The notes under the pieces: generated by a model
Database searches by the model: none
The model's input: the letters and a program-made list of their open reading frames with translations, nothing else
What the model was told of the DNA's origin: nothing
Origin: Edolisoma coerulescens
Taxonomy: Eukaryota; Chordata; Aves; Passeriformes; Campephagidae
Length of the DNA: 64,000 bases
Direction of reading: 5' to 3'
Assembly: GCA_013397115.1 (NCBI GenBank)
Contig: VWZW01004095.1
Location: forward strand, 379,104 to 443,103
Translations under genes and position numbers: made by a program
Shown here: positions 52,701-64,000 of the stretch, one piece after another
Layout: each line of letters begins with the position of its first letter
Position numbering within the stretch: the first letter of the stretch is position 1

Positions 52701-53332
52701 ACAGAGCTCAAACATTTCATTTGATTTAGCATATCAGATTCCAGAACACTCAGGCAGGAAGTTCCTTATATGACCTGTTTTCCAGTCATCATAAACTTGC
52801 ATTTACCCTGAGTTATTTCCTTTTTTTCAGGTTAGGACTAGTGACTGGGCACACTGTGATAAAAAAAAAAAGTCAAAGCATTATTCCACATTACTGAATC
52901 CATTGAATTCTTTAATGTAAGCTAAGCAACTACATCACAAAGAGAAGACTTTCAGTTAGAAGTTCAAAGTATATAGAGGGATTTAAAATGTCTATACACC
53001 CTGTCAAATGCTAAATCAAATGGAATAACCTTATGTATACATACTTTACAACTCTCAACAGCTTTCTGATCTCTTTTGGGATAAAGACATAAAGCAAACA
53101 AAAGTTTCTTTCTCATCAGACACACCATCTAGTTTGAAGAGTTTCAACTCTGAATTCTTTTAAACACCTGTCTCCTTCCCCCTGTAGTTATTTATATCTG
53201 GAAGGTAAAAATCTGCTTGCTGAAAAGTTCTGAGCAAACAACAAAATATTAGAGGGCTGCAAAATACATTAAAACCTTACAGGAGTAGGAAATTGGATAA
53301 AAAGTATGTTTGTGTTTCTTTCTATATTCTTT
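49711..53332. other. Non-coding unique sequence, no gene seen
   Basis: Contains two of the longer minus-strand open frames (141 codons at 50652-51077 and 113 codons at 51320-51661). Neither has a recognisable domain, a convincing splice context or a compositional shift, so I do not call them as genes. No mobile element was recognised. Confidence 0.6.
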
Positions 53333-53346
53333 TATATATATATATA
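53333..53346. repeat. Short TA dinucleotide repeat
   Basis: Seven TA units in AT-rich surroundings. Confidence 0.8.
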
Positions 53347-53621
53347 AGAGTTAATTAATAAGTATATTTATGATCTATTTATTTATATTCTGTATACAAC
53401 ACAGTTGCCCATATTTGCCCTCCAGCTAATGAAGAGTGATCATTAGAACTTACTCCATAAAGTCAACCCATAGCTCAGTTATCTCAACTTAACATTTATT
53501 TATATTCCAAATCTAATTCTTGTACCATGGTATATGCTAAATGCTTAGGGACTGGTTTTCTGATTCATTTGTGTTCAGCTCAGGAACAGAATGGCTTTCA
53601 ACACATGTGAGGATGAAGTCA

Positions 53622-53651
53622 CTACTAGCAGTCCGTCTACTAGCAGTTCGT
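53622..53651. repeat. 15-base tandem duplication
   Basis: CTACTAGCAGTCCGT is followed directly by the same 15 bases with one C-to-T difference. It is a recent-looking local duplication in unique sequence. Confidence 0.8.
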
Positions 53652-56600
53652 ACCAGTAATCATGATTTTGTTAACCACCATGAAAGGAACAGCTCCCACA
53701 GATGAGTCCATGCACGGGCTAAGGGCAGGCCACCAAAAGCTTTCTTGACTGAAGTGGGATGTTTTGATTACTGCACACTGCGCTCTGGGTCATCCTTCTG
53801 TCGGGCACCGCTGTTTTCTTGCCCTGCTGCTGCAGAGGGGCAATGCAGAGAACTCTCTCAGTCAAGCGAGGGTTCACCTGCTTATCCCTGCTTTGGTGGC
53901 CCTACTATCTCCCTATGTGCTTTTGTCATTGTATGGAATCTCAGGAACACTAGTTTGTGCTGAAATCTGCTCTTGTAAGATCTTGGTACCCACACTGGCA
54001 TGATCTGCAGGGCTTCGAGTCTGCAGGAGAGCTCAAGAGAGTACAGAACATCCCTAGACCTCCTCTTCTTACCTCAGCCACAGGATGATCTTAACACTGT
54101 AAAATGTTATTAGCTTATTACCTGTATTAGCTTAAGCAGTCTGTGTTTATTTAAGGGATATTTATGATATATATTTTCCTCCCCCTAGTGTTTTCTTTTC
54201 AGATTTTAATGAGTTTTAAGACTGTGAGGCTAAAGAATATGTAAATATGAAACTCAGTCTTGACTACAGAATTATGACCAGTAATTTTATAATATCCTAC
54301 ATCAAATTTTTAATTAATTTGGAGTTAACATGGTGTATCACACCAACATTTGGCTGTACAGTTCATGAAAGCTGGAATCTTTCCCACTCTGTGGGAGGTT
54401 TTGCTCTTTTCAAGACCTTTTCCACTCGTATATCACCTGTGTTAAAATGCAAATGGCTTAAACATAATCAAAGTACAGAACGTGCTGTGATAGGAAAAAA
54501 AATGCTGTTTCAATCAGCATGAAGCAGCAATTCTGTAAAACTGAAATGAAATATTTCAACAGTTATGTTTTGTTACAGCATGTCAGCATAATGCAATACT
54601 ACCTCTGTTTACATGTCTTTTTAAATAGTAAAGAGATAATATTGGCTGGAAAAATCCACCAGATTTCAAATTAATAGCAAAAAAAAAAAAAAATTGAAAC
54701 AATTTTTCTGATTTTGAAAATGGTCCTTTCGGATTTTCAGTGATGTTAATTGAACTTCTTGACAAAGAGGTTCCAATAAAATAGATTTTTCCTCAGGGCA
54801 AAAAAACTTAGTATTATTTTACTGTTGAATGTACACTTTACTCCAAGAGGAGAATTAAGCAGTATATAATTAAAAATGCCATATGCGATGCAGTCGTAAT
54901 TTGTCACTCTCAGCTTCTCAGCTTCGTTACACCCATCAAATATCTTTACTCAGGGCAGCCTTAACACTGCCTATGTATATTGATTTGATGAATTTTGGTA
55001 ATGCGAGCACTCTTATTTTATTTTTTTTTTAGATTAAATTTACTGAAAAATCAAAACACTGCTTTTGCTCAAATAAAAAAACCCGTATTTTTTTTCCCCC
55101 AAAATGTTCAAAGGGACTTCTTTTAATGAGTTTTTTCTCTGTTTTTTCTTTGTCTTTTTTGCTCTAGTGAGCTCTGTTCACCTGGTTTATGAACCTTTTC
55201 ATATAAACTTATCCATAGATTTATTTGATTAACCAGGAAAAAAAAAAGTTAATTTTTAAATTCTATGTATATATAAATATATCATCAGCTATATAACCAT
55301 CTTTTGGGCATGTAATATATGTTTAAAGGGCAACATTGTTATGAAAAATGAGACTTTTGAGGAATTATGTTAATATTCTCTATTTTTGGAAAGGGCTTTC
55401 TTAGCCCTTTCCACCTCAGGAAAGAAAAAAAAAAAAAGAAGAAAAAGCAAAGAAAAAAGAGCCCATGGTGTGCATTCTTAACACTTCATACAAAGTTTAC
55501 CTGTGATATTTTTCACCAGATGGGAATGAAAATTTGTTTCTATATGGAATATCTCTGTAATTACAGAAAAGTAAACATACATGAGAAAAAGAGACAGCAT
55601 TATAAAAGATGACACAATTTATAAATCTATCTATATAAACTTTGCAGAGAAATACATGGAATTGTATATAATGTGTTAAATGTGAAGATAAACTAGATTT
55701 GAAAATGTAAGGGAGAGGTGTTAAAACTCATTTTGTTTTAACTGCAATGATCAGGTTGTCAGTCAAAAGACAGTGCAGCCTGTAGTAGAAGGACAGGAGG
55801 CAGTGCTTGGCTTCTAAGGAGGCATTTTTCACTGACTAAATAAATTGGAGAGAATAAAGTGATTTGCATTACACATACAACATTCATAAAATGCACACCT
55901 ATGATATTGCATGCCTGCCCTTGTAATGATGCATGGACACAGAAGCAATTGTCAAAGTCATTGTCCACTGCCTGCTCCCAAATAAGAGAGCAGTGGAACG
56001 GGACTGTTGCTGTTGCAAGTGGCAGGGACGCTGTTCCAGTCAGGAGAGCCAAAAGGACACAGGGAAAATTTTAAAGGAGAAGTAGGGAGGGGGTCCATTA
56101 CTGTTACTGTTATTATTGAGTACAATTTTGGGGGTAAGAAAACAAAATTTCTGACTTGAAAACCTGAAAACTTCTGCCCTGAAACAGAAGAAGTAAATTT
56201 CAAACTGCAAACTAAGCAACACACTAAATCAAAACTAAGCTGTCATAAGCTGTTGGAGGTATTTCAGTCAGGCTTTCTTTGTGGAGACATAAAATGTGTG
56301 AAATGTCTGTGAATACACGCCTATTGGCTAAACTATCAGTGTTGCGTTTGGGTGCAGATGGCTGCTAATAGCAAGATGATACGGTTATGGTGGAGGCTCC
56401 TTCTGCCCTAGTGCTTTGAGGCATCAGAGATACTGCAGAGCATTAGCAAGTGGAACTAGGAAATGAACAGTGGGGTGGTTTTAAGTAGGTGTCTCAGCAC
56501 AGGAGAACAAGGTGTCTCAGCCTCTTACACTTTTAGGCTGACAGGATGAGACTAATTAATTGAATTTGAAATATTTAGCTTAACCTAGTCAACTAGGCTC

Positions 56601-58316
56601 TCTTTATGACAGAGGAGGTGCAAAGAGGTATTTTGTCTGGACTCACCCTTTAAATGCAAGAAAGCCTAAAAGTCACCCTTGACAGGTGTCCACATGTCTA
56701 TTTCATCTTAGGAGTGCAAAGAAGTGGCTTTGACTAGACACACACTGGCCTGTGTGGTCAGTGTAAGCCGGGAGAGTGGAATCCCATCATGACTCATGTT
56801 TGTCCTGTATGTCCTATTATGTGCCATAAAAAGTGAGAACACTGTGGCTGTCTGGAAAGATGCTGAGAATTACCTGAAGGATGGCAAACAGTGTGTTTTC
56901 AAAGCAAAAAGAGGTGTTGCTAATCTGTGTTAAAGGTTTATTTCTTTTCTGAAAATATAGGGAGTACTAATCCCAAAATTTACTGCATGCTATTCAGTTC
57001 TGCAGAAGGATTCACTTACACCAAATACAATGACTTTTTTAATGACACAGAAATTTTGGGGGTCTTTTTTATTTGAAGAGTTCATTCCATAATGAGTATC
57101 TTAGGAAAATTAAGAGGCCCAAATCCTACAGTATTTTGAATGATGCAGGCAAAATTCCCATTGAATTCAGATAGGGTGGAGAACAGACTGAGAGATCTGG
57201 ATGCAAGTAATGATCATTTAAGCATCTGTTACTGATGAAAGTATTTGCCAACACCTCCCCAGTGGCTTGATCTCTGGTTTTGTGTGCTGCGAAGTGTAAC
57301 CATGCAATGAGCAACTTGCTAAGCAAAGAAAAGCCATGGGATTTGAGCCACCTCACAGGAAGGTGCATACAGTCTCTTGCAGAAGTTTTTGCTAGTCAAC
57401 CGAATGGTGTTTATCTCAATGCAAGTAACAATATTTCAGAAAGGTGATCATAATTTTTCCTTGATGACTCTTTTCGCCCCCTTGTAGATATAATGATCAT
57501 CTACTTTCCCTTGAAATTCCACTATTAGAAATTTTTATGACAGTTTGCATTCATAAGAAAATTGAAGATAAGATAAGAAAATTGAAGAAAGAAACCATAA
57601 ACTGTAAGTGTATTGATATCCAAGTGGACTGATTCAAGCTGAAATGCACTGCCCTGCTTACAAATTGAAAGGAACTTGCCATCTTTCAAACCATGACTAG
57701 AGGATGGCAATTTTCATTAAGCTGAATTCAGAGTTGAAGATGAAAAGTGTACAAAATACTGAGAAAAATCTGAAAAACCGTTCACCTATCCCAAGAGACT
57801 AAGCCACCCATGAGGTTTAAATTTTCATCTGCACTCTACTGTAAAAGAAAATGCAGATATCAAAGTGGCTATAGTATCACTTCATGTGCAATTCAGGAAT
57901 TGGTGTTGGAGCTGAAAAATGCCCAGTTACATCTATCAAACAGATTATAACAGAAAGTAAGTTGTGAAGTTTCTATGTACTACAACTTTTTAATGTATCC
58001 AAGTACAAAATTTTCATGTCTTTAATTAGGTGCCATTAGTTACATTATTTAGATTCCATACAGATTAGACAAAAAAATTACACTTCTTGCTTTTTGTTTT
58101 TATTTTGATTGAATTTAAATATTTGAATGGCTTGTGAATAAGGAATTAGAGCTAGGAAGTAATGGCATCTTTTCCAAAAGTAGTGTGACAGTTCAACACT
58201 TTTAAAAATAGTGTTATTCTACTGACATGAGAGTTTCTCATGCTGTAATAACATTCTTTTTCATATACTGAAGCTCTGAGAACTTTGGCAGTTTCACATC
58301 CCCAGGGTTCAATATA
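53652..58316. other. Non-coding unique sequence, no gene seen
   Basis: Mostly AT-rich, with a 15-base poly(A) at 54679-54693, an A-rich block near 55423-55450 and a 16-base direct repeat (starts at 57553 and 57573, period 20). A very AT-rich section at 54.55-55.35 kb has a few isolated CpGs. Short opposed frames (about 60-97 codons) have no recognisable products. Confidence 0.6.
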
Positions 58317-58362
58317 TTTTTTTTTCCTTTTTTTTTTCTTTTTTTTTTTTCTTTTTTTTTTT
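58317..58362. repeat. Poly(T) tract with C interruptions
   Basis: A 46-base pyrimidine run in which T stretches of about 8-12 are separated by C or CC. It could be an old retrocopy poly(A) tail on the minus strand, but no retrocopy body was recognised at higher coordinates. The Lys/Arg-rich start of the minus frame at 58152-58370 comes from it. Confidence 0.85.
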
Positions 58363-59407
58363 GTTCCCATTTCTGAGGGTTCACACGCTTGCTGAGTTTA
58401 ACTTTGGGTTTCTGGGCTTACATAAACCCTAAAACTCAATGCAATATTCAACCACAGTCATGATTTTTCCATGGCTTGGAACAAAACAGTAAACTTTCTG
58501 TGGAGCTCAGAGACAGCATTAACTTGACAGGTAATCTATACTTTAGAAGTTCAGCCTGAGCTCATTTCAAGGGTCAGCAAAACTTGGAAAATCTTCTTGA
58601 CAAATCTGGGACAAATTGAGGATTATGAAGACAACTCAAAACATACCCATCTCAAAAGAGACAAGTAATCCCTCCTGTGCCTCTTTTGTCCTCCAAACCA
58701 GTTGCTACAGAAAGAAGGGAATTTCACATGGCTGTGAACTTCATAAAATATGTACACAATTCATTCAGATGAAAAAGGTTTAATTATTCTTATGCTTTTT
58801 ACAGTTCAGCTGTTCCATTTGTCCTACATTCAGCTGAAATGCTTCTAAGTTATGCTTACATTAAAGAAATTCAGGCCTATAATTCAATGTCAATCAAAGT
58901 GTATGAAGTCTCTCTCAAACAAATGAGTCTTTATTTTTTCATGTCTGAAAGCACCTAACTACATACGAAGCCATTCACGTGACATTTAAGTCCAGATCTT
59001 GAAAAAATTAACCTAAAAAAAAAAGCTAAAAAAGAAGTGTCCTGTCTTTCATTATTTACATACTTAATGCTGTTTGATTCAGAAACCACAATATAAATGT
59101 TTTCTTTTAAAAAATCTGTAAGCATCAAGATATATATAAATATTCTACAAAACGATCAGTGTGCTCTCACCAAAAACAGATGCCTTGAAAATATTTGGCT
59201 TGTTTTTAAAATAAACACTTAAATCATTTTTTGAGGTCTGGCCATTTATACATTCAAAGTGCAAGTGCTTTTAGAAGAAATACTTCTAAAATATATATTT
59301 ATACATTTTTCATATGTCTATATGAAATAGAAAGTCTTTACTTAATATTCAGAAAATCCACTGTGGTGCAGGTGTACAGGACTTTCCAAAAATTACTTGG
59401 GAGCAAG
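58363..59407. other. Non-coding unique sequence, no gene seen
   Basis: AT-rich DNA upstream of the CpG-rich patch. A palindromic TCACGTGA (E-box/M-box type) is at 58975-58982. No repeat or gene was recognised. Confidence 0.6.
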
Positions 59408-59815
59408 ATGAATTTACCCAAATGGCCCCTTTTACAGGAAAGTTTATTCTGCTGTTCACAGCGTCCCAGCAGCACAGTGAATGCCTTCAAGTTTCCCAGC
59501 TCCTTCCAAGAGGAGCATTCCGAAATGTCTCCAGGCACGCCGTTCTGGGCGCTGCCGCAGCCCCAGCAAGCTCGCACGGCCAGAGGAGTGCGAGCGCAGA
59601 GAGCTTTTCGGCACGGGGCGCGATGCTCGGGCTGCCTGTCCGGGCTCACCGCCACCCCGGGCTGCTGGGAGTCACAGCTGCTCCGTCCAAATCTGGGGCC
59701 GGAGCTGGATTTGCTGCAGTGCTTGGCCAATATAGCAGGTGCCATAAAGGAAAAAATATGTGTACAAGTAAGCCTTCTGTTTGGTAATTGTTTATCTGGG
59801 TCAGCTGCTTGCTGA
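59408..59815 (+). other. Unrecognised 135-codon open frame across the CpG-rich patch
   Basis: The first ATG of the longest open stretch in the window is at 59408; the frame extends upstream of it to 59231 without an ATG. The product begins MNLPKWPLLQESLFCC and becomes Arg/Gln/Pro/Ala-rich where the DNA is GC-rich. It has no signal peptide, membrane segment or known domain that I can see. The minus strand is open for 135 codons over nearly the same bases, and the other two plus frames are also open for 84 and 121 codons. This shows that the lack of stops is mostly a result of composition. The coding reading is therefore weak; a non-coding exon reading is more likely. Confidence 0.12.
59521..59701. 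promoter_or_regulatory. Small CpG-rich patch, possible promoter or first exon
   Basis: By hand count the 180 bases from 59521 are about 70% G+C and 19 CpG dinucleotides fall in 59521-59701, while the flanks are AT-rich and CpG-poor. CpG retention at this density usually means the DNA is unmethylated in the germ line, as at promoters, or that the insert is recent. A strong donor-like ACAAGTAAGC, with GT at 59768-59769 on the plus strand, lies just downstream and would fit a first exon ending at 59767. No TATA box was obvious. A GC-rich mobile-element fragment is the main alternative. Confidence 0.4.
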
Positions 59816-62800
59816 GGAGGACAGACTTGCTCTTGGCACCTGTCCTCAGAGCAGTGTGAGTCTGTCCCATGCAGCTTTGCTTCTTACAGGGATAAAACAT
59901 AGTTCCAGTATGCCAATAATTTAGGCATACGAGTTGAAGCTTTCATTACTTTCCTAAGTTTTCTTTTCCATACTTTTGTGGAACTCACTGATCCACACTG
60001 GAACATAGTCTTTTCTTTTTCTTATTTACTCTGTTTTCGAGGTAGCCATTTCAGGTCTCTTGCTGCTAAGCTACAGCACAACTAACAGGGCCATATCCAG
60101 AAACACTCATTGACTGTGTTAGGAAATTAGGGCAAAAATCACGACTAATTGTAAACAGATGAGGCAGGGTCTATCCCTCCTTATTCTGACAGCCTAAAAT
60201 TTGGGTGTCTGGTCTAAACTAATCAATCTTACGTCCTCTCATCAAAGGAGAGACTTTGCCTTTTCCAAAGAACAGTTTGTTTCACCATAAGTTGGGCAGC
60301 TAAAATACACAGCCCTTATAAGGTGCATATGTCTTCCCTTAATTTTTATGGGAATTCTACACAACTAACTGAAACAAGAAGCCCCTTTTGGATGAAATGG
60401 AGCCCACCATTGGTATCTGCATCCAATGTGAACCTACCATGCTGAAAAGTTATTTCACTGAAGGGGTTTTTAATAGCTCAGCACGGAATAAAGAGTTTGA
60501 GCTGACTAACAGCAAGCAGCCTCCACTACACAGAGATTTTCAGCACAGTCTCCTCAGCTGCTGTGAAATATATGTCTATGCAATTATAAAATGGTTTTCA
60601 TGCACAAATACAAATGTGTAAAAAAGATGTGTTAAAAGCAAAGACAAATGAACACATGATGAGGTAATTAGAAACAGATGAAAGTATACTGCTGTTTGAA
60701 AGGAATGTTCTTCACTTGGTTCTGCTCATGTACAGAGACCCGCAAAGCGCTTAAACATGGAGGAAGTTTTCTAACTCAGAGTAAGTTGCAGAAAAGAAAC
60801 AAATAATAAAAGAATTCTTCCATTGCTCTTTCAACAATGTACAAGTGTTTCAAGGACAGTATTATTTTTCTGTACATCTCCTAACTTAAATCACATTGCA
60901 AACCATAAACAATACATTTTACATAAAAACATAATGTATATGCAGAATTATTTTTACTGTGAAGGTAATGTGCCTGTGTTTTCCATGTAAGTTTAAAATG
61001 GTTTCTCTTCTACTTTTGTTGGCAAAAGTGTTATTAGGCACATACGAGGATTTAACCACTTTAAGTCATAATACTCTTTGGCCAAACTGCACTGAAGTCA
61101 ATGGAGCTTATACTTCGGGCTCCTTTATTTTCAAGGTCCTTTGATATTTCAGAGGATAGTTTACTGTTCAGATCTTCTCTTCCAGAACATCAAAATCATG
61201 TTTTGTTATTTCCCTCTCCAACATGATAATAAGTCCCGGATTCCCTATTGTTAACACCCAAGGACATGTGAGGCAGGACCCCCTGCAAGCAGCTTTGTCT
61301 ATAGCTGATTTTTTCCCACTGGTGTCTAAGACATAATTTCTAAATATTACACGATAATGTACACTTAATTCTAGCTTTTGGGTAGAAGTCAAACATGAGA
61401 GTTCCATGACCAGAAGGTCAGAAAACAGGCAGGACCATTTCCTGGCAACTTAATGGCATTTAGCTTTATAGCTTAATTTCATAATATGTAAAAACTCTTC
61501 AGCAATCTTAGTTACATTCTTAGCAATGAAAGAAAACAATCTCAGATGCTGGATTAAATCCTGGAAATGAACAGTTCCAGAAATATAGTATATAATCTTC
61601 CAAAAGTTGGTGAACTGTTGAACAGAACAGTGTAAGGAATACTATCATTTTTTTGGCCATGGGCCTTTACCATAATTTGTGATGTGTTACATGAAAAGCT
61701 CAAACCGCACAGCACACACAGACATTTGTAGAAAACTTTCCACTTCTTCATGCTCTGAGACTAATGTTGGGATCAATTCTCATGGATTTCAGGAGGAAGA
61801 GACAGCTGACCACAGATTTGGCTCAGAAATCAACTCTTTTACATCAGGGGCCATTCTTTTCTAGAGGGCAAGTAAATATTCTTACAGACATGAATGGAGC
61901 TGGACACAAGACGATCTGGGACATCAATCAAAACAAAATTACTTCTTAAGTGAGATGTGAAAAGAAGATAAGACTATTTTACTCATTGCTAATAATATGA
62001 TGTGTTCTTATAGAGCAGAAAGGATCTCATAGCGCTACAGAAAGATTACGCTGTGGAGAATTTACAATCTAAGTGATAAAAAAGACTGAATGCAGAAAAA
62101 CTACATTTGCTTCCTAGTGTCAGCTGCAACAGGACAAGGAATGTTGGCTTGTCAAGAATAAACCATTTTATAAAAATATGTTTTTTCTTCTTGGTCCCAA
62201 TGTTTTCCACCCGTCCTGCAAAAGAGAGCCTAGTATAAATGGAAATGAAATAGCAAGACCGTGAGGGTTTATGAATCTTTAAGGGGTTTCTGAATATCAA
62301 TCTATTTAAAAACAACACTTTTTTTAAAAATTATGCAAATAGGTTTCTATATGGAAACCTAAGATGGATAAAATTATAAAAAATTAGTTGAGGTTTTTTT
62401 AAGCTGTTAACTCACTATTTACTCAATATTTGTATTACCATTTTGTAATTTGGAGATATGGTTACTTTAGACATTCCCGACTCTTTTGGCAAGCCTGGTA
62501 ATTGGGAATCTTCTATGTAAAATAAGTAACAGTTCTGACATTCCTAGTGGCTTGACATTTACATTTCCTGACTCAGATGTGGTCAAAAGGTGTGCTTCCC
62601 TGCATCATATTATGTGTTGACCACTCATTTAGCAAATTACAGAAAGGCAACCGTCAATCATTTATTTTCTTACAGAAGGTCCAAATACCGCAACCTTTTT
62701 CTAGAAAATTTTGTATGTAAATTAATTTTGGACTTGCATTTCCAATGAGAAGAAACGAGAACTTTATCTGACACTTGTAAAGTGTAGTATTAAATATTAA

Positions 62801-64000
62801 TACGTTGCAAAATATAATCATCCTATCTTCTTTTTAACCCAAATTCATTTCAGAAAAAAAAATATTTCATGGTTGTGTATATGTATATGTGTCAGTCTTG
62901 AAAGCTTTTAAACAGAGAACAGCTTTATAGCTTATAAATATGCTTGCTGACTTCAGTCAGTTTTGTCAGGCTGTAGAACGTCCAGAGACAAATACAATCC
63001 TATGGATTCTATGAAAATTGGTGTCTTCATAGATGTTTAACGGATCATTCACACAGCCAAAAGAGAGAGAAAAGATAAAGAATAAAAATTCATGATAGTG
63101 GTCCCCAAGATAGTACATAGGTGTTGAATGGCTTAAATACCCCAAAAATTGCTGAGCTTCATTTGACCGGTCATGTGTAAGCTGAAAGCCAAGATGTGGC
63201 TTCAAATAGTCACTTCTTTGATTCCAGAACTCTGACTTTACTGATGCCTGTCCCTCAGCATCATACCTTGAGTCTATTGCTTCTTATTTGAGCAGTGTAA
63301 AGCAGTTTAAACAGGCATTCTTGATCTCAGCAAAATGGAGAGAAGTCAATCCAGACCTAACATCTCTCTAGGCTGGTTGGTTTTGTCACTGTAAGTATGC
63401 TCACTTTATGCTAAGCACAAGGAATGCCTAATCTGTACTTTCCTTGAAGATATTCCATCTTCTGTGAGAGCAGAGGGAGGCAGCATAAAGCTACAATGTC
63501 ACCAGGAAAATTTGCAGTTACTGAGGTAACATTTGGAAGATTTACAGCTCCCAGGAACCATCAGACTGAAGTCCTTAAAGCCCTGGGGAAAATGTCTTCT
63601 TCTTATACAAAGTTTACACAATTTCCCTCCCCCCTTGTTTGTGTGATTCAGACTCAGTTGCTTACCAGCTGCCTTTATGGGTGGCATATTCATGCATTGT
63701 GTGGGAAACGACCCCACGCAAGTAGAGGACAGACAAGCTGACCTAGTACTTTAAGGCCTTTTTCTTCTAGCTGTGCTAGCTGACATCACTCGTGGTATGA
63801 CTCTTTGAATTCCAGACTGTATGTATGAGAGATAAATGAGTGCACAAAACACAAACCTAGCAGCAGCTGAAGCCTGCCTCCTTAAGCTCTCTTAGTAGTT
63901 CATGGAAAAGGTGAAAGGCTCCTATGGGGGTTGCTTGAAGTAGACAGCTCTCCTCTGGAACTGCTTCTGCCTTTGCTTCTGCCTTGGGGAGTGAAGTGTG
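59816..64000. other. Non-coding unique sequence, no gene seen
   Basis: AT-rich to the end of the window. Holds a possible old repeat trace near 62.03 kb and an AT-rich section at 62.4-62.83 kb that could be a conserved non-coding element. Open frames are 90 codons or fewer and unremarkable. The last 50 bases contain a short imperfect CTTCTGCCTTTG duplication. Confidence 0.6.

Noticed and set aside
1..64000. Prokaryotic-style features (operons, CRISPR, tRNA clusters, prophage)
   Set aside because: No dense coding, no regular spaced repeats and no tRNA-like cloverleaf were seen; CR1 and an avian LTR place the sequence in a bird genome.

Overview
The window looks like non-coding nuclear DNA from a bird. 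It is AT-rich and has no recognisable protein-coding gene, rRNA, tRNA or CRISPR array. Stop codons are dense in all six frames. The longest open frame (194 codons) has no recognisable domain and crosses a GC-rich patch. The avian assignment rests on the interspersed repeats: three 3'-end fragments of CR1 LINEs, and one solo LTR whose sequence I recognise as a common endogenous retrovirus LTR of neoavian birds. The window is best read as intergenic or deep-intronic sequence; which of the two cannot be decided from it.

Layout: 1-4947 is unique sequence with one A/C tract. A plus-strand solo LTR lies at 4948-5510. Unique sequence with two pyrimidine-rich stretches (about 13.5-14.35 kb and 16.3-17.06 kb) runs to 22.8 kb. 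At 22.8-23.9 kb are two short minus-strand open segments that read more like protein than their surroundings; one (23696-23852) is bounded by an acceptor-like and a weak donor-like site. A moderately GC-rich patch lies at 26.0-26.35 kb. CR1 fragments lie at 28897-29217 (+), 31687-32283 (+) and 46199-46750 (-). A probable second LTR on the minus strand is at 38467-39185. A 130-base uninterrupted purine tract containing a perfect GAAGA pentanucleotide array is at 47528-47657, and an A/C-rich tract is at 49571-49710.

The most interesting spot is a small CpG-rich patch at 59521-59701, about 70% GC with 19 CpGs by hand count, inside AT-rich DNA. A strong splice-donor-like site follows at 59768 on the plus strand, so it could be the promoter and first exon of a transcript, possibly a long non-coding RNA. 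Other candidates are an inverted pair of SOX-type motifs at 47961-47981, a palindromic E-box at 32808-32817, and several stretches that could be conserved non-coding elements.

No operon or multi-gene system is visible. All gene-like calls are hypotheses with low confidence. The repeat calls are much firmer.
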